From Cellvibrio sp. PSBB006 (GTDB lineage Bacteria; Pseudomonadota; Gammaproteobacteria; Pseudomonadales; Cellvibrionaceae), in assembly GCF_002162135.1 (NCBI RefSeq), contig NZ_CP021382.1:1-64000 (forward strand): 64,000 bases of DNA, read 5' to 3'. Made by a program: the position numbers and the translations under genes. Below, piece by piece: positions 43,684 to 54,310 of the stretch; position 1 is the stretch's first letter; the number at the start of each line of letters is the position of its first letter. A model generated the notes under the pieces. The model searched no databases. It was not told the DNA's origin and saw nothing but the letters and a program-made list of their open reading frames with translations.

Positions 43684-44454
43684 ATGCACATTACAGCGAA
43701 AGTCGCTTTTGAATGTATTGGCAGCGGTTTGCTTTCTTGTCCTCGTGTTGCAAAAGATTTTCTGTTTCTGCCTGATCGTATGCACCGCAGGTGTGTCCTG
43801 GGCGTGGCGGGTATGGGCTTGTTGCTTATCGGTTGTTTTATTGCTTATGCGTATGTGGAAAAGTATCAACTGACTGATAGCTTCTTATACGGTCAGGTCG
43901 AGTTTTCGTTTATTGATCGGGGTTATCCGGAAATCTTTGGTTATGCGCTAGAGCTATCGGCATCGGCACTGTTTTTATTGTTCGCGGTGGCACATCACAA
44001 AAAATCCTGGTTCGCCTGGTCTGCCATTATGTTTATTATTTTTCTCGATGATGCATTCAAGCTCCACGAATCCATCGGTCATGCTTACGTTGCCCTTTGG
44101 GGGCTGAATCCCGTGCCGGGGGATTTGTTGGGCTTTGCAACAACAGGGTTGTTTGCTGTTACATGTTGGGCGGTTGGTGTCACCACGATAACCACTCAAG
44201 AAGACTTTAGTGCCTATCTCTTGTTCAGCTTCTATTTTGCATTACTGATTTTCTTCGGTGTTGGCATCGATGCCTTGCACGGGTTATTCGGCGCAAATGT
44301 CTCGCAAACTGTCTTTACGCTGGCGGAGGATGGTGGTGAGCTTTTGATGACGGCGATGATTGCCTTGTCGGCATTGGGTATGTGGTTGCGTCAGAAGCAT
44401 GCTGTTATCAATACTGGCCGTATGCCATTAAACTCGGCGGTATCGAAACTTTAA
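43684..44454 (+). CDS. multi-pass membrane protein with DD...KLHE motif, function unknown
   Basis: The start is set by a perfect anti-Shine-Dalgarno match, AAGGAGGT, four bases before the ATG. The 256-residue protein has about six membrane segments (CVLGVAGMGLLLIGCFIAYAY, LSASALFLLFAVAH, WSAIMFIIFLDDAF, LLGFATTGLFAVTCWAVGV, SAYLLFSFYFALLIFFGVGI, LLMTAMIALSALGMW). Acidic and histidine residues sit in or beside the helices (LDDAFKLHESIGH, GIDALHGLF, AEDGGEL), as in metal- or proton-binding membrane proteins. No family name can be given. Confidence 0.7.
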   Translation: MHITAKVAFECIGSGLLSCPRVAKDFLFLPDRMHRRCVLGVAGMGLLLIGCFIAYAYVEKYQLTDSFLYGQVEFSFIDRGYPEIFGYALELSASALFLLFAVAHHKKSWFAWSAIMFIIFLDDAFKLHESIGHAYVALWGLNPVPGDLLGFATTGLFAVTCWAVGVTTITTQEDFSAYLLFSFYFALLIFFGVGIDALHGLFGANVSQTVFTLAEDGGELLMTAMIALSALGMWLRQKHAVINTGRMPLNSAVSKL

Positions 44455-44470
44455 ATTTTTATCGAGTGAA

Positions 44471-44499
44471 GCAAAGAACGTGGCTACCACGTTCTTTGC
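44471..44499. terminator. 13-bp perfect hairpin between converging genes
   Basis: GCAAAGAACGTGG pairs with CCACGTTCTTTGC across a CTA loop, between the membrane-protein gene (+) and gcvP (-). No T-run adjoins either side. The geometry (13-bp stem, 3-base loop) is the same as at 31897-31925. Confidence 0.5.
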
Positions 44500-44525
44500 C
44501 TGAATCAGAATCCTTCCTGTTTTAC

Positions 44526-47435
44526 TTATTCCTGATAATTCTCAATGCTCGGGCACGAGCAAATCAAATTACGATCCCCGTACACGTTGTCGATACGATT
44601 CACGCTCGGCCACACTTTGTGTTGCTTTAGCCAGGGTGCTGGTCGGCCAGCAATTTCACGACTGTAAGCACGAGTCCAGTTCTCATCCATGATGTCGTCT
44701 TGCGTATGAGGTGCGTTGTGCAGCGCGCTGGCGTCGGCGCTGATCTCACCGCTGGCAACCTGCGCAATTTCCTTGCGAATGGTGAGCATGGCTTCGATAA
44801 ATTTATCCAGCTCAGCTTGCGATTCTGATTCAGTCGGCTCGATCATCAAGGTGCCTGCCACGGGAAAAGACATGGTGGGCGCATGGAAACCGAAATCCAT
44901 CAAGCGCTTGGCGATATCTTCTTCGCTGATGCCGCTTGCTTCTTTCAAAGGGCGCAGATCCAGCAAGCATTCGTGAGCCACAAAACCATGGGTGCCCTTG
45001 TACAAAATCGGGTAATGATCGCCCAGTTTTTTCGCCACATAGTTAGCGTTGAGAATTGCGTACTCTGTGGCCTGGCGCATGCCGACTTTGCCCATCATGC
45101 GAATGTACATCCAGCTGATCGGCAGAATACTGGCTGAGCCCCAAGGCGCGGCAGAGATAGTACCGTTCGCTGTTTCTGTACCGGGCACATCCTGTACCGG
45201 ATGCGAAGCCAGGAATGGCGCAAGGTGCTGGCCTACGCCGATCGGACCCATACCGGGGCCGCCACCGCCGTGAGGAATACAGAAGGTTTTGTGCAAGTTC
45301 AAGTGTGAGACATCGCCGCCGAATTTGCCTGGCGCCGCTACACCCACCAACGCGTTCATGTTGGCACCGTCGATATACACCTGGCCGCCGACCGCGTGGA
45401 TCATGTCACACAGCTCGGTAATGCCTTCTTCAAATACACCGTGGGTGGACGGGTAGGTCACCATGATGCAGGCGATCTTTTCGCCGAAGGTGGCAATTTT
45501 CTCGCGCAGATCATCGAGATCCACGTTGCCTTTACCATCACAGGCTACGACCACCACTTTGTAACTGACCATTTGCGCCGAAGCCGGGTTGGTGCCGTGG
45601 GCGGATGCCGGAATCAGACAAATATCCCGCTCGGTTTCACCTTTGCTTTCAAAGTATTTTTTGATGGCCACCAGACCGGCGTACTCGCCTTGAGAACCCG
45701 CATTAGGCTGAAGACTGATGGCATCGTAGCCAGTGCAGGCTTTTAACATTTCCTGCAATTCTTCAAACAGCTGACGGTAACCTTGCGCTTGTTCCATGGG
45801 CGCGAAGGGGTGCATCTTGCCGAATTCCGGCCAGGTGACCGGGATCATTTCAGCAGTCGCGTTGAGCTTCATGGTGCAGGAGCCGAGCGGAATCATGGAC
45901 TGGTTGAGCGCGATATCGCGCGATTCCAGGCGTTTAAGGTAGCGCAGCATCTCGGTTTCGCTGTGGTAGCTGTTGAACACCGGATGACTCAGGATAGCGT
46001 CGCTGCGCAACAAATCAGCGGGAACGGCTTTGCTGGCGGTAAGGTTTTTACCTTCAGCAATCTGACGATCCAGCCCGCGCAAGTCAGAGCCGCTAACGCC
46101 GAACACGGCCAACAGCGCTTCCAGGTCAGCCAGACTGGTGGTTTCGTTGAGGCTGATACCCAGCGCATTCTTACCCACCAGGCGCAAATTGATCTCGGCT
46201 TTGAGTGCGGCTTGGTAAATCGCCTTCTGGTTATCACCGACTTGCACAGTAATCGTGTCGAAGAACTGGTTGTTGGCAAGCCCGAAACCTTTGGCTTGCA
46301 ATGCGGCGGCGGCAATCGCGGTTAAGCGGTGGATACGGTTGGCAATACGCTTCAAGCCGTCCGGCCCGTGATAAATCGCGTAGAACACGCTCATCACCGC
46401 CAGCAGCACTTGCGAGGTACAAATATTGGAGTTGGCCTTTTCGCGGCGAATATGTTGCTCGCGGGTTTGCATTGCCATACGCAGGGCTTGCTTGCCGCGC
46501 GCATCAATGGATACACCGATAATACGACCCGGTGCGGAACGTTTATAGGCATCGCGGAAAGCAAAGAAACCGGCATGGGGGCCGCCGAAACCCATGGGGA
46601 TACCAAAACGTTGGTTAGTACCCACCACCACGTCCGCACCCATACTGCCGGGAGATTTCAATAGCATCAAGGCCATCAGGTCACTGGCGACGGTAATCAG
46701 GGTGTTCTGGCTATGGGCTGTCTCGATCAGGCCCGTGAGATCACGGATCTCGCCGCTGGAGCCTGGGTAAGAGAGTAAGGCCCCGAAGTAATCGCCATTT
46801 ACTACTTCATCTGCCTTGGCCACGACCACCTCAAAACCGAAATGCTCGGCACGGGTTTTGACCACAGCAAGGGTTTGCGGATTGGTATCAGCATCCACAA
46901 AGAACACATCGGAACGGCTCTTTTTATTCTGGCGTTTACACATCGCCATGGCTTCGGCGGCTGCCGTGCCCTCGTCGAGCATGGAGGCGTTGGCCATCTC
47001 CATCCCGGTCAGGTCGATAATCATCTGTTGGTAATTCAGTAAGGCTTCCAGGCGGCCCTGGGCAATTTCCGGTTGATAAGGCGTGTAGGCGGTGTACCAG
47101 CCCGGATTTTCCAGTACGTTGCGCAGTACGACGTGGGGTGTATGCGTATCGTAATAGCCCATGCCGATGTAGCTTTTGAATACCCGGTTTTTGCTGGCGA
47201 TGGCCTTGAGTTGTGCCAGGGCATCGGCTTCGGTTACCGCATCAGCCAAGGTCAGCTCCCCGGCGAGGCGGATTTTTTCCGGCACGGTCTTGTCGATCAG
47301 CTCGGCAACAGAGTCCACACCGAGCGTGGCCAGCATGCTGGCAGTTTGCTGTGCGTCAGGGCCGATATGGCGCTGGACAAACTCGTCGTGGTAAGCCAGT
47401 TGTGACAGGGAAGCTGAACGAAGATCAACGGACAT
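44526..47435 (-). CDS. gcvP: glycine dehydrogenase (aminomethyl-transferring), P protein of the glycine cleavage system
   Basis: The 969-residue homodimeric-type P protein decarboxylates glycine with pyridoxal phosphate and loads the aminomethyl group on the H protein. Visible motifs are [17 protein letters not shown] at the N-terminus, [20 protein letters not shown], and, in the second half, [15 protein letters not shown] and the PLP lysine region [20 protein letters not shown]. The ATG at 47435 gives the conserved start ([13 protein letters not shown]); the upstream open frame to 47873 overlaps gspA and is rejected. gcvT and gcvH are not in the window, which is unusual for an operon gene. 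No glycine riboswitch was recognised upstream. Confidence 0.96.
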   Translation of the reverse strand: MSVDLRSASLSQLAYHDEFVQRHIGPDAQQTASMLATLGVDSVAELIDKTVPEKIRLAGELTLADAVTEADALAQLKAIASKNRVFKSYIGMGYYDTHTPHVVLRNVLENPGWYTAYTPYQPEIAQGRLEALLNYQQMIIDLTGMEMANASMLDEGTAAAEAMAMCKRQNKKSRSDVFFVDADTNPQTLAVVKTRAEHFGFEVVVAKADEVVNGDYFGALLSYPGSSGEIRDLTGLIETAHSQNTLITVASDLMALMLLKSPGSMGADVVVGTNQRFGIPMGFGGPHAGFFAFRDAYKRSAPGRIIGVSIDARGKQALRMAMQTREQHIRREKANSNICTSQVLLAVMSVFYAIYHGPDGLKRIANRIHRLTAIAAAALQAKGFGLANNQFFDTITVQVGDNQKAIYQAALKAEINLRLVGKNALGISLNETTSLADLEALLAVFGVSGSDLRGLDRQIAEGKNLTASKAVPADLLRSDAILSHPVFNSYHSETEMLRYLKRLESRDIALNQSMIPLGSCTMKLNATAEMIPVTWPEFGKMHPFAPMEQAQGYRQLFEELQEMLKACTGYDAISLQPNAGSQGEYAGLVAIKKYFESKGETERDICLIPASAHGTNPASAQMVSYKVVVVACDGKGNVDLDDLREKIATFGEKIACIMVTYPSTHGVFEEGITELCDMIHAVGGQVYIDGANMNALVGVAAPGKFGGDVSHLNLHKTFCIPHGGGGPGMGPIGVGQHLAPFLASHPVQDVPGTETANGTISAAPWGSASILPISWMYIRMMGKVGMRQATEYAILNANYVAKKLGDHYPILYKGTHGFVAHECLLDLRPLKEASGISEEDIAKRLMDFGFHAPTMSFPVAGTLMIEPTESESQAELDKFIEAMLTIRKEIAQVASGEISADASALHNAPHTQDDIMDENWTRAYSREIAGRPAPWLKQHKVWPSVNRIDNVYGDRNLICSCPSIENYQE

Positions 47436-47701
47436 AGGGCATCTCTTTAACGTGGGAACGGGGCAAAAAGGGCGGGGCAGGCGAGCCTGCTCAAAAAGGC
47501 GGCAATGGTACCAATTGGGGGACTTTTCGGCAATTGAGCGCAGTGCTGTTGGATGCAATTTGCCGGCAAGGTCACGCGGAATTTCGGCCAATCCCGCCGC
47601 GCAGAAATTTTCGGTTGCGAGTCTGGTATCATCGGTGGCAGATTGTTCGTCCCCGGCACACGCGAGCCGCCAATACACCCACATAAGAACAACCGTTAAC
47701 C

Positions 47702-49411
47702 ATGTATCACAACTTTTTCGGACTGAGTGAACAAGCCTTCTCCATCGCTGTGAATCCTCGTTATTTGTACATGAGCGATCAGCATCGCGAAGCGCTTGCC
47801 CATTTGCTGTACGGTATCCAGATCGGCGGCTTTGTGTTGCTGACCGGTGAAGTCGGCACCGGCAAGACCACAATCATTCGCTGCTTGCTGGAGCAAATGC
47901 CGGACAACACTGATATTGCGATCATCCTCAATCCCATGGCCAGTGCGCCGGAATTATTGTCGACTATCTGCGACGAACTGGGCGTGCGTTACATCGTTGA
48001 TGGTTGGAGCACCAAAGATCTTACCGATGCGCTGCATCATTTCTTACTGGAAAACCATCGCAAAGGCCGCAAAACCGTTTTACTGATTGATGAAGCCCAA
48101 CTGCTCAAGCCCACGGTGATGGAGCAGATTCGCTTGTTGACCAATTTGGAAACCACTACTGAAAAACTGCTGCAAATTATTCTGGTCGGTCAACCGGAAT
48201 TAAAAAAATTGCTTGCCCGGCCTTCGTTGCGGCAATTGTCCCAGCGCATCACCGCGCGTTTTCACCTTGAAGCCTTATCCCTGGCCGAAACCCATGCGTA
48301 CATTGCGCACCGTCTGCGCATTGCCGGTATGCCGGATAATCGCAATCCCTTTACTGATCCCATCGTAAAACGTATCCACACGTTCAGTGGAGGTATCCCG
48401 CGGTTGATCAACATTATCTGTGAGCGGATTTTGCTGGGTGCCTATGGCAAGAACCGCACGGTGATCGACAACGAAATCTTTGAACAGGCGGCGCTGGAGG
48501 TATCGGGCACCAAAGCGCACCTGACCACACCGAGCCGCCTGCCGGTTGTACAGGAAAAATGGTTTTATGCGCTGGCCGGCGTCGTGGCAACGAGCCTGTT
48601 GGTCGGCATTATCTGGCTATTGATGCCTGCATCATCGACGGCTCCTGTCAGTGAAGCCGTGGCCGCTGTGCCGGTAGCCAACAGCAGTGCAGCTGAATCT
48701 TCGGCAACGGCGTCGGCTGATGAACAGGCAAGTTCAGTCATTGAAAGCAGCGCCACTCAATCTGCCTCTTCCACTGCCGCGAAAGAAGATATTGTGTTCT
48801 GGACTCGCGATGAAGATCGCGCGCGCCAGGCTTTACTGGCTTATCTGGGCGCTGATGCGGGTACTGCATGTGCAGAGTCAGGCGAGGAAGGCTACGCCTG
48901 TGAAACCAGCAGCATGACGACCTGGAATGAGCTGCGTGAACTTAATCGCCCTGCCATCCTGACCCTGGTTACTGCAGATAGAAAGCTGGCTTATGTGCTG
49001 GTCATTGGTCTGGGGGAAGAAAATGCCCTGTTATTGCGTGACGGGACCGAATTTACTGTGCCCTGGAGCCGCATTGCCGAGTTGTGGAACGATGAGTTGA
49101 CCTATGTCTGGTTCCGTCCGGCTGGCTTTGACACGCCGCTGATGAACGGTCAACGGGGTCCGGCGGTAAACTGGCTGGCGGATCAATTTGCCCGGCTCGA
49201 CCGGCAGGATTCACCCCTGGCGCGCAACATCTACAACGAAAAACTGAAGAAACGCGTGGAATTATTTCAGGAAAGTCAGGGCATCAAACCTGACGGGATC
49301 GTGGGCGCGCAGACCTTGCGGCGGCTCAATGAAGTACTGGGCATCGATAAAGCCCTGATCACCCTGGAGGACCGCAGATCCAGCGCCTCCTCTCGTGCCG
49401 AGAGCGAATAA
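47702..49411 (+). CDS. gspA: GspA/ExeA-type AAA ATPase with C-terminal peptidoglycan-binding domain
   Basis: The 569-residue protein begins [21 protein letters not shown], typical of ExeA. It has Walker A ([10 protein letters not shown]), Walker B ([10 protein letters not shown]) and sensor motif [12 protein letters not shown]. One membrane helix follows at about 287-309, then an Ala/Ser-rich linker. A C-terminal peptidoglycan-binding domain holds [30 protein letters not shown]. GspA with GspB helps insert the type II secretin through the cell wall. It precedes gspB by five bases. The rest of the gsp operon is not in the window. Confidence 0.93.
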   Translation: MYHNFFGLSEQAFSIAVNPRYLYMSDQHREALAHLLYGIQIGGFVLLTGEVGTGKTTIIRCLLEQMPDNTDIAIILNPMASAPELLSTICDELGVRYIVDGWSTKDLTDALHHFLLENHRKGRKTVLLIDEAQLLKPTVMEQIRLLTNLETTTEKLLQIILVGQPELKKLLARPSLRQLSQRITARFHLEALSLAETHAYIAHRLRIAGMPDNRNPFTDPIVKRIHTFSGGIPRLINIICERILLGAYGKNRTVIDNEIFEQAALEVSGTKAHLTTPSRLPVVQEKWFYALAGVVATSLLVGIIWLLMPASSTAPVSEAVAAVPVANSSAAESSATASADEQASSVIESSATQSASSTAAKEDIVFWTRDEDRARQALLAYLGADAGTACAESGEEGYACETSSMTTWNELRELNRPAILTLVTADRKLAYVLVIGLGEENALLLRDGTEFTVPWSRIAELWNDELTYVWFRPAGFDTPLMNGQRGPAVNWLADQFARLDRQDSPLARNIYNEKLKKRVELFQESQGIKPDGIVGAQTLRRLNEVLGIDKALITLEDRRSSASSRAESE

Positions 49412-49416
49412 CCACC

Positions 49417-50256
49417 ATGTCATTGATTCTTGATGCACTGAACCGCGCGGACCGCGAACGTAAAAATTCGCAGCCTACGCCAGACATCAATACGGTCCAC
49501 GAAGTCAGTTATCGGGCGGGCGGCACGTCGCTGCCGAAAGCATGGCTTATTGGCGGCGCCGTGTTGGTCGCCGTGGTGATTCTGCTCGTGTATCTCTTGC
49601 TTCAGGCGCGCCAGCAAGCGCCCGAGGTGACGCCTTCAGCGCCTGTTGCGCGCGAAGTCGCTGAACCGCCGGTGGCCGAGCCTCGAGCTCGGCGGGTTGA
49701 GACACCGCCGGCCGTTGCGCCTGTTAACCCGCAAGAGCCACCAGCCCGTCAACCGGCCACCGCCGGGAAACCATCCGAGGCGGTCCACTCCCTGTATGCC
49801 GAACCCAGCGCACCAGCGGTGGATGACAAGGTCAATGATCTTTACAAACCGGTGGAAGAACCGGCGGTGGTGGAGTCTGTGCCGGTACAGGTTCCGGCGG
49901 TGACCTCAGTGTCGCTGCTGGACAAGGTGCCCGCTGAAACCGCGACTAAAGAAATCCCGACGGCTAATAAGCCCGCAAGTGGGGCTACCAGAACCTATGA
50001 CGCTATTCAAAACGCTCCGGATTTGCGCCAGCTTCCCTGGAGCGTGCAGCAGGAAATTCCCTCCATTATCTATTCCCAACACAACTTCACCGGCGACGGT
50101 GCGAGCAACGTGGTGTTGAATGGCCAGCCACGCCGTGTGGGCAACCAGGTGGGTGGGCAGTTGAACCTGGAGGAGATTTATGTCGATGGCATATTGCTCC
50201 GCTTTCGCGAACACCGTTTCAAACTGCGTGCCTTGAACAATTGGGTGAATATGTAG
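49417..50256 (+). CDS. gspB: GspB/ExeB general secretion pathway protein
   Basis: The 279-residue protein starts MSLILDALNRADRERKN, the family hallmark. One membrane helix (WLIGGAVLVAVVILLVYLLL, about residues 44-63) precedes a long Pro/Ala/Glu-rich periplasmic linker. The folded C-terminal GspB domain has LPWSVQQEIPSIIYSQHNFTGD, then VVLNGQPRRVGNQVGGQL and IYVDGILLRFREHRFKLRALNNW. It works with GspA in secretin assembly. The start lies five bases after gspA. Confidence 0.94.
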   Translation: MSLILDALNRADRERKNSQPTPDINTVHEVSYRAGGTSLPKAWLIGGAVLVAVVILLVYLLLQARQQAPEVTPSAPVAREVAEPPVAEPRARRVETPPAVAPVNPQEPPARQPATAGKPSEAVHSLYAEPSAPAVDDKVNDLYKPVEEPAVVESVPVQVPAVTSVSLLDKVPAETATKEIPTANKPASGATRTYDAIQNAPDLRQLPWSVQQEIPSIIYSQHNFTGDGASNVVLNGQPRRVGNQVGGQLNLEEIYVDGILLRFREHRFKLRALNNWVNM

Positions 50257-50298
50257 TGTCTGCCCGTCTTTTCCTCATTCTTTTCTCAGGCTTTAAGC

Positions 50299-51465
50299 AT
50301 GTCTTATAGCGCCGTTTTTTTGGGTTTATGCCAGTTTCTGTTTATGGCCTCGGTTGCCGTGGGCATTAGCTTCAATGGCCTGGTCGGTGAGAACCTGGCG
50401 CCATCACCGGATCTGGCTACCTTGCCTTATTTATTTATCACCGCCAGTACTGCCGCGCTGACGCTGATATTGCCGCGGGTGTTTGCCACTCTGGGCTATC
50501 AGGGTGGTTTTATCGGCGGCGCACTGATGGGATTGATCGGCGGTTTGTTATCGGCATGGGCGGTCTGGCAAAGCTCGTTTGTCCTGTTTTGTGTGGCTGG
50601 ACTGTTGATCGGCGTTTACCAGGCATCCGCACTTTATTACCGATTCGCGGCGGCAGATGGGGTTGCGGATTCACATAAAGGTACCGCTATCGCCTGGGTG
50701 TTAAGTGGCGGAATCCTGGCTGCGCTTTTTGGGCCGATGCTCGGCAGCTTCGGCCTTGATTTACTGGAGCGGGATTACGTCGGTTCTTACTTGCTCGTTG
50801 CCTTGTTGGCGCTGGCCGCGCTGCCAGTGATCTTATGCAGCCGTCTGCCAGCAAGGCAGATAGCGGACACGGCCCGCCCATCGATTCCATTGAGTGAACT
50901 CTTGCGTTATCCCCATATTAAGCCGGCCATGGTGTTCTGCGCGGGTGGTTACGCCATGATGATGCTGGTCATGTTGGCCAGCCCCTTGGCCATGCAGGGG
51001 TGTGGTTTTGGTGCGAAGGACGCTGCCAGTGTCATTCAATGGCACCTGTTGGGGATGTTTGCGCCTTCCCTGATAACCGGACGTTTTATCGGTCGCTATG
51101 GGCCGGAGCCGGTGGCACTGGTCGGCTGCCTGGTGCTGGCATTGGGCTGTGGTCTGGCATTGCTGGGGCAGGCGTTGGTGAACTTTCACATCGCCCTGTT
51201 GCTGGTTGGTATAGGCTGGAATTTGATGTACATGGGCGGCAGCACTTTGTTAACCCGTGTCCCCGATAGTTATATCCGGGGGCGATTGCAGGCCATCAAC
51301 GAGTTTGCAACCTATGCCGTCATGACGGTGACAGCCGGCGTGACCGGCTGGATCTATCACCAATTGGGATGGCAGTTGCTGCTGATATCAGCCACTGCAC
51401 TCTTGGTGGCGATTCTCTTCGTTATGCTGGTGCGTTTATGGCGCAGCCCTGTTGCGGCCGGATAA
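50299..51465 (+). CDS. major facilitator superfamily transporter
   Basis: The 388-residue protein has about 12 hydrophobic segments. Recognisable features are the conserved-position AAADGVADSHKGTAIAWVLSGGI in the first half and, in the second, LITGRFIGRYGPEPVALVGC (the loop motif of the C-terminal half) and VGIGWNLMYMGGSTLL. The pattern matches YbjJ/Bsc-like MFS proteins. The substrate cannot be predicted. It follows gspB by 42 bases and precedes the kinase by 189. Confidence 0.85.
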   Translation: MSYSAVFLGLCQFLFMASVAVGISFNGLVGENLAPSPDLATLPYLFITASTAALTLILPRVFATLGYQGGFIGGALMGLIGGLLSAWAVWQSSFVLFCVAGLLIGVYQASALYYRFAAADGVADSHKGTAIAWVLSGGILAALFGPMLGSFGLDLLERDYVGSYLLVALLALAALPVILCSRLPARQIADTARPSIPLSELLRYPHIKPAMVFCAGGYAMMMLVMLASPLAMQGCGFGAKDAASVIQWHLLGMFAPSLITGRFIGRYGPEPVALVGCLVLALGCGLALLGQALVNFHIALLLVGIGWNLMYMGGSTLLTRVPDSYIRGRLQAINEFATYAVMTVTAGVTGWIYHQLGWQLLLISATALLVAILFVMLVRLWRSPVAAG

Positions 51466-51654
51466 CCGGTATAGTGAGCGTCGCCACCGCTGCGCTGTGT
51501 CGTCGACAAAGGCTGCTATATTTAGTGGGCTTCGGCGCTAAGGCAGAGCCCGCATGAATTAGATCCGGTAATCCGTCGACAGGATTTACCCCACACGATG
51601 CAACTGGCAAAACGCTTTGCCGCATTGACCCTTGAAGGTTCGGTATACAGATAG

Positions 51655-54255
51655 ATGCAGATCGACATCCCTGGTTACAAAATTGTCAGCACGCTTGGCC
51701 AGGGTGGTATGGCGACGGTCTATCTGGCGATCCAGACCTGTTTTGAGCGCGAAGTAGCGCTCAAGGTCATGTCCCCCCACCTGTGCACAGATGCCACTTT
51801 TGGCGAGCGTTTCCTGCGCGAAGCGCGCATCGTCAGCCGGTTGATGCATCCCAATATTGTCACGGTTTACGATGTCGGTATTCACGAGGGGCTTTACTAC
51901 CTTTCCATGGAGTATCTGCCGGGGCACGACCTCAAGCACAAGCGCTTTGAACTCAACCTGGCGCAATCGCTGAACGTCGTCAAGGATATTGCGCGGGCGC
52001 TGGATTACGCGGGCCGCAAAGGTTACGTCCACCGCGACGTGAAGCCAGAGAACATCATGTTGCTCGACGAGGATCATCGAGCGGTGTTGATGGACTTCGG
52101 TATCGCGCGCCCTTCGGACGTTGCCTCGGGGATGACCCAAACGGGCACGGCGATTGGCACACCCCATTACATGAGTCCGGAGCAGGCCAAAGGGCTTTCG
52201 GTGGACAGCAGGGCGGACCTCTATAGCCTGGGGGTGGTGCTGTTTGTGCTGCTGGCCGGTCACGTTCCTTTTGATGCGGATTCAGCGGTTGTGGTGGGTA
52301 TCAAGCATGTATCGGAGGCGATCCCTCGCTTGCCTGACCACTTACAGGTATTCCAGCCGATCATCGACCGGGTGATGGCGAAAGACCCGGAAGAGCGTTA
52401 CCAAACCGGTAGTGAATTAATTGCTGACCTCGACTCCATCACCAGTACCCAGATCCTGGCGGCGATGCGCGCAGAGGATTCGGTGCTTGATGTCCCTGGC
52501 AGTGATGAGTTGTCGCCGACCATGATCAACCCGCCACCGATGCTGACCGGTGAGCAGATTGTTATTCACCCGAATACGGCGCTGGCTGACGCTCCGCCGA
52601 CTATCGAAAGCTACAGCGAGCCGGTATCAACAGCGCCGGATGCCGATGACCTGGCCGCCGAAAGCCTGGCACAACCTCACTCAAGCTTTTCTATTAGCGA
52701 AGAAGAACGCGCCGAGCATCACCATTACACCGAAGTGGAGCCTGCAGCCCAGTCCAGTAGCTGGGTTGGGTTTGTGTTTCTGTTATTAATTATCGGCGGG
52801 GTATTTTATTTTCGCAGCGACCTGCGCCTTTACTGGCAGGACTACGCCAAGCCGGCCTTGGGTTTTGAATCCGAGGCGCCCGCCGGAGATGGAGCCGAGT
52901 CAAGTATTGCGCTGTCGAGTGCTGCCACATCCCCGGCGATTCAGGAACAGTCTTTGGTACCTGCACCCCAGGGAAACCCGACGGAGCCAAGGATGAGCTC
53001 TTCTGTGCCGGACCTGTTACAGCAAGCTCAGGAGATGCGCGCGCAACTGACCAGCAACCCTGACCTTGCCGCCGATTTAGCCATCATCTACCGCGCCGCC
53101 ATGGTGGGTACTGATCCCGTCCAACAAGCGGGTGGGCGCGAAGGGCTGGAGGAGCTGCAACATTTTTATGCCGCCAGCATTATCGGCGAACTGGATGCAA
53201 ATGACCTGGATACTGCGCGAGCTTATGCCGACGCGGCGCGATCCGTCTTTGATGAGCCTGAGCGTAATCTGGCGTTGCTTGATGCGCTGGGTCGGCTGGC
53301 CCAGCGGGATTCTGTCGTCAATCGTTTACAACAAGCTCAACAGTATCTGCGTGACGGTGAGCTGGACGAACCGGCCGGGGCAAATGCGCTGGACATTTAT
53401 CGCGCTGTATTAACGGAAGATCCCGCCAACAGTGAAGCCCGGGCCGGCATTCTCGCTGTGGCGCAACGTTTCGGCCAACTGGCACAAGATGAAGCGAAGA
53501 GGGGCGCAACGACTAAAGCCTTGGCATTGCTGGACAAAGGTCTGGCCCTGGCTCCCTCAGACGCTGGATTGCTCCAGCAACAGGCGCAGTTACGCGAAGT
53601 GCAGCAGGAGCGTCGAGCGCGTGAGCAAACGCTGCTCAGGAAAGCTGAATCGCAGCATATGGCAGGGCGGGTACTCCAACCCTCCGGTGACAATGCCTAT
53701 GAAACCTATCGCGAAATCCTGGATGGTGACAGCTCGAACCAGGCCGCATTAGCGGGTCTTGCCAGTATTGAGCAGACCTTGGTCAATAATATTCAGGGGT
53801 TGATCGAACGCCATCGTCTATTGGATGCCCAGAGCGCCATCGCCAGCGCACGCGAGCGCTTTCCCCGCAGCCAAACGTTGCTCGCTTTAAAAGTCCGCGC
53901 CGAACAACTGCTTGAACAGAATCAACCGACGATCAGCCATTTGATCATCAGTAATCGGGAAATAACGGACATTCAGCAAGCACAAACCGAGACGGTAGCG
54001 GCTGATCGGGTAATCTACATCGGCTTCGAGTATCAGAATTTCAAAGAAGGTACTTCGGTGCTGCAAGCCGTGCTATATGATGGCGCGCGCAGCTTGCAGT
54101 TGGCACAGGTCCCGGTGATTGTCAGCGGTAGCCAGGGCATTCAATATTTTCGTATTGAGCAACCCGTTTCGGGATTTTCTGAGGGCGGTTACCAGGTCGA
54201 TCTGATGCTGGACAACCAAACCCTGAAAACCACCCGGTTCAGCATCAAGAAATAA
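51655..54255 (+). CDS. Hanks-type serine/threonine protein kinase with TPR-like extracytoplasmic region
   Basis: The 866-residue kinase has a full catalytic set: glycine loop GQGGMA (15-20), K37 in VALKVM, HRDVKPEN with D128, DFG with D147, and GTPHYMSPEQAKG. A linker leads to one membrane helix at about 370-386 (VGFVFLLLIIGGVFYF). The extracytoplasmic part holds TPR-like alpha repeats, with two similar units ANALDIYRAVLTEDPANSEARAGI and NAYETYREILDGDSSNQAALAGL, and a C-terminal beta domain near residue 760 (ISHLIISNREITDI). There are no PASTA domains. The downstream lipoprotein and barrel genes suggest an envelope-linked role; ligand and targets are unknown. Confidence 0.93.
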   Translation: MQIDIPGYKIVSTLGQGGMATVYLAIQTCFEREVALKVMSPHLCTDATFGERFLREARIVSRLMHPNIVTVYDVGIHEGLYYLSMEYLPGHDLKHKRFELNLAQSLNVVKDIARALDYAGRKGYVHRDVKPENIMLLDEDHRAVLMDFGIARPSDVASGMTQTGTAIGTPHYMSPEQAKGLSVDSRADLYSLGVVLFVLLAGHVPFDADSAVVVGIKHVSEAIPRLPDHLQVFQPIIDRVMAKDPEERYQTGSELIADLDSITSTQILAAMRAEDSVLDVPGSDELSPTMINPPPMLTGEQIVIHPNTALADAPPTIESYSEPVSTAPDADDLAAESLAQPHSSFSISEEERAEHHHYTEVEPAAQSSSWVGFVFLLLIIGGVFYFRSDLRLYWQDYAKPALGFESEAPAGDGAESSIALSSAATSPAIQEQSLVPAPQGNPTEPRMSSSVPDLLQQAQEMRAQLTSNPDLAADLAIIYRAAMVGTDPVQQAGGREGLEELQHFYAASIIGELDANDLDTARAYADAARSVFDEPERNLALLDALGRLAQRDSVVNRLQQAQQYLRDGELDEPAGANALDIYRAVLTEDPANSEARAGILAVAQRFGQLAQDEAKRGATTKALALLDKGLALAPSDAGLLQQQAQLREVQQERRAREQTLLRKAESQHMAGRVLQPSGDNAYETYREILDGDSSNQAALAGLASIEQTLVNNIQGLIERHRLLDAQSAIASARERFPRSQTLLALKVRAEQLLEQNQPTISHLIISNREITDIQQAQTETVAADRVIYIGFEYQNFKEGTSVLQAVLYDGARSLQLAQVPVIVSGSQGIQYFRIEQPVSGFSEGGYQVDLMLDNQTLKTTRFSIKK

Positions 54256-54310
54256 CATCTCCTATAATCAGTGCTCCCGCTGAACCGGCACAATAATCAG
54301 AGGCATCCTC

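Noticed and set aside
47436..47701. Glycine riboswitch upstream of gcvP
   Set aside because: The tandem aptamer signatures were not found by eye in either strand; only a covariance search could fully exclude it.
47436..47873. N-terminal extension of gcvP
   Set aside because: The extra 146 residues lie over the gspA start on the other strand and do not resemble P protein; the conserved start is at 47435.
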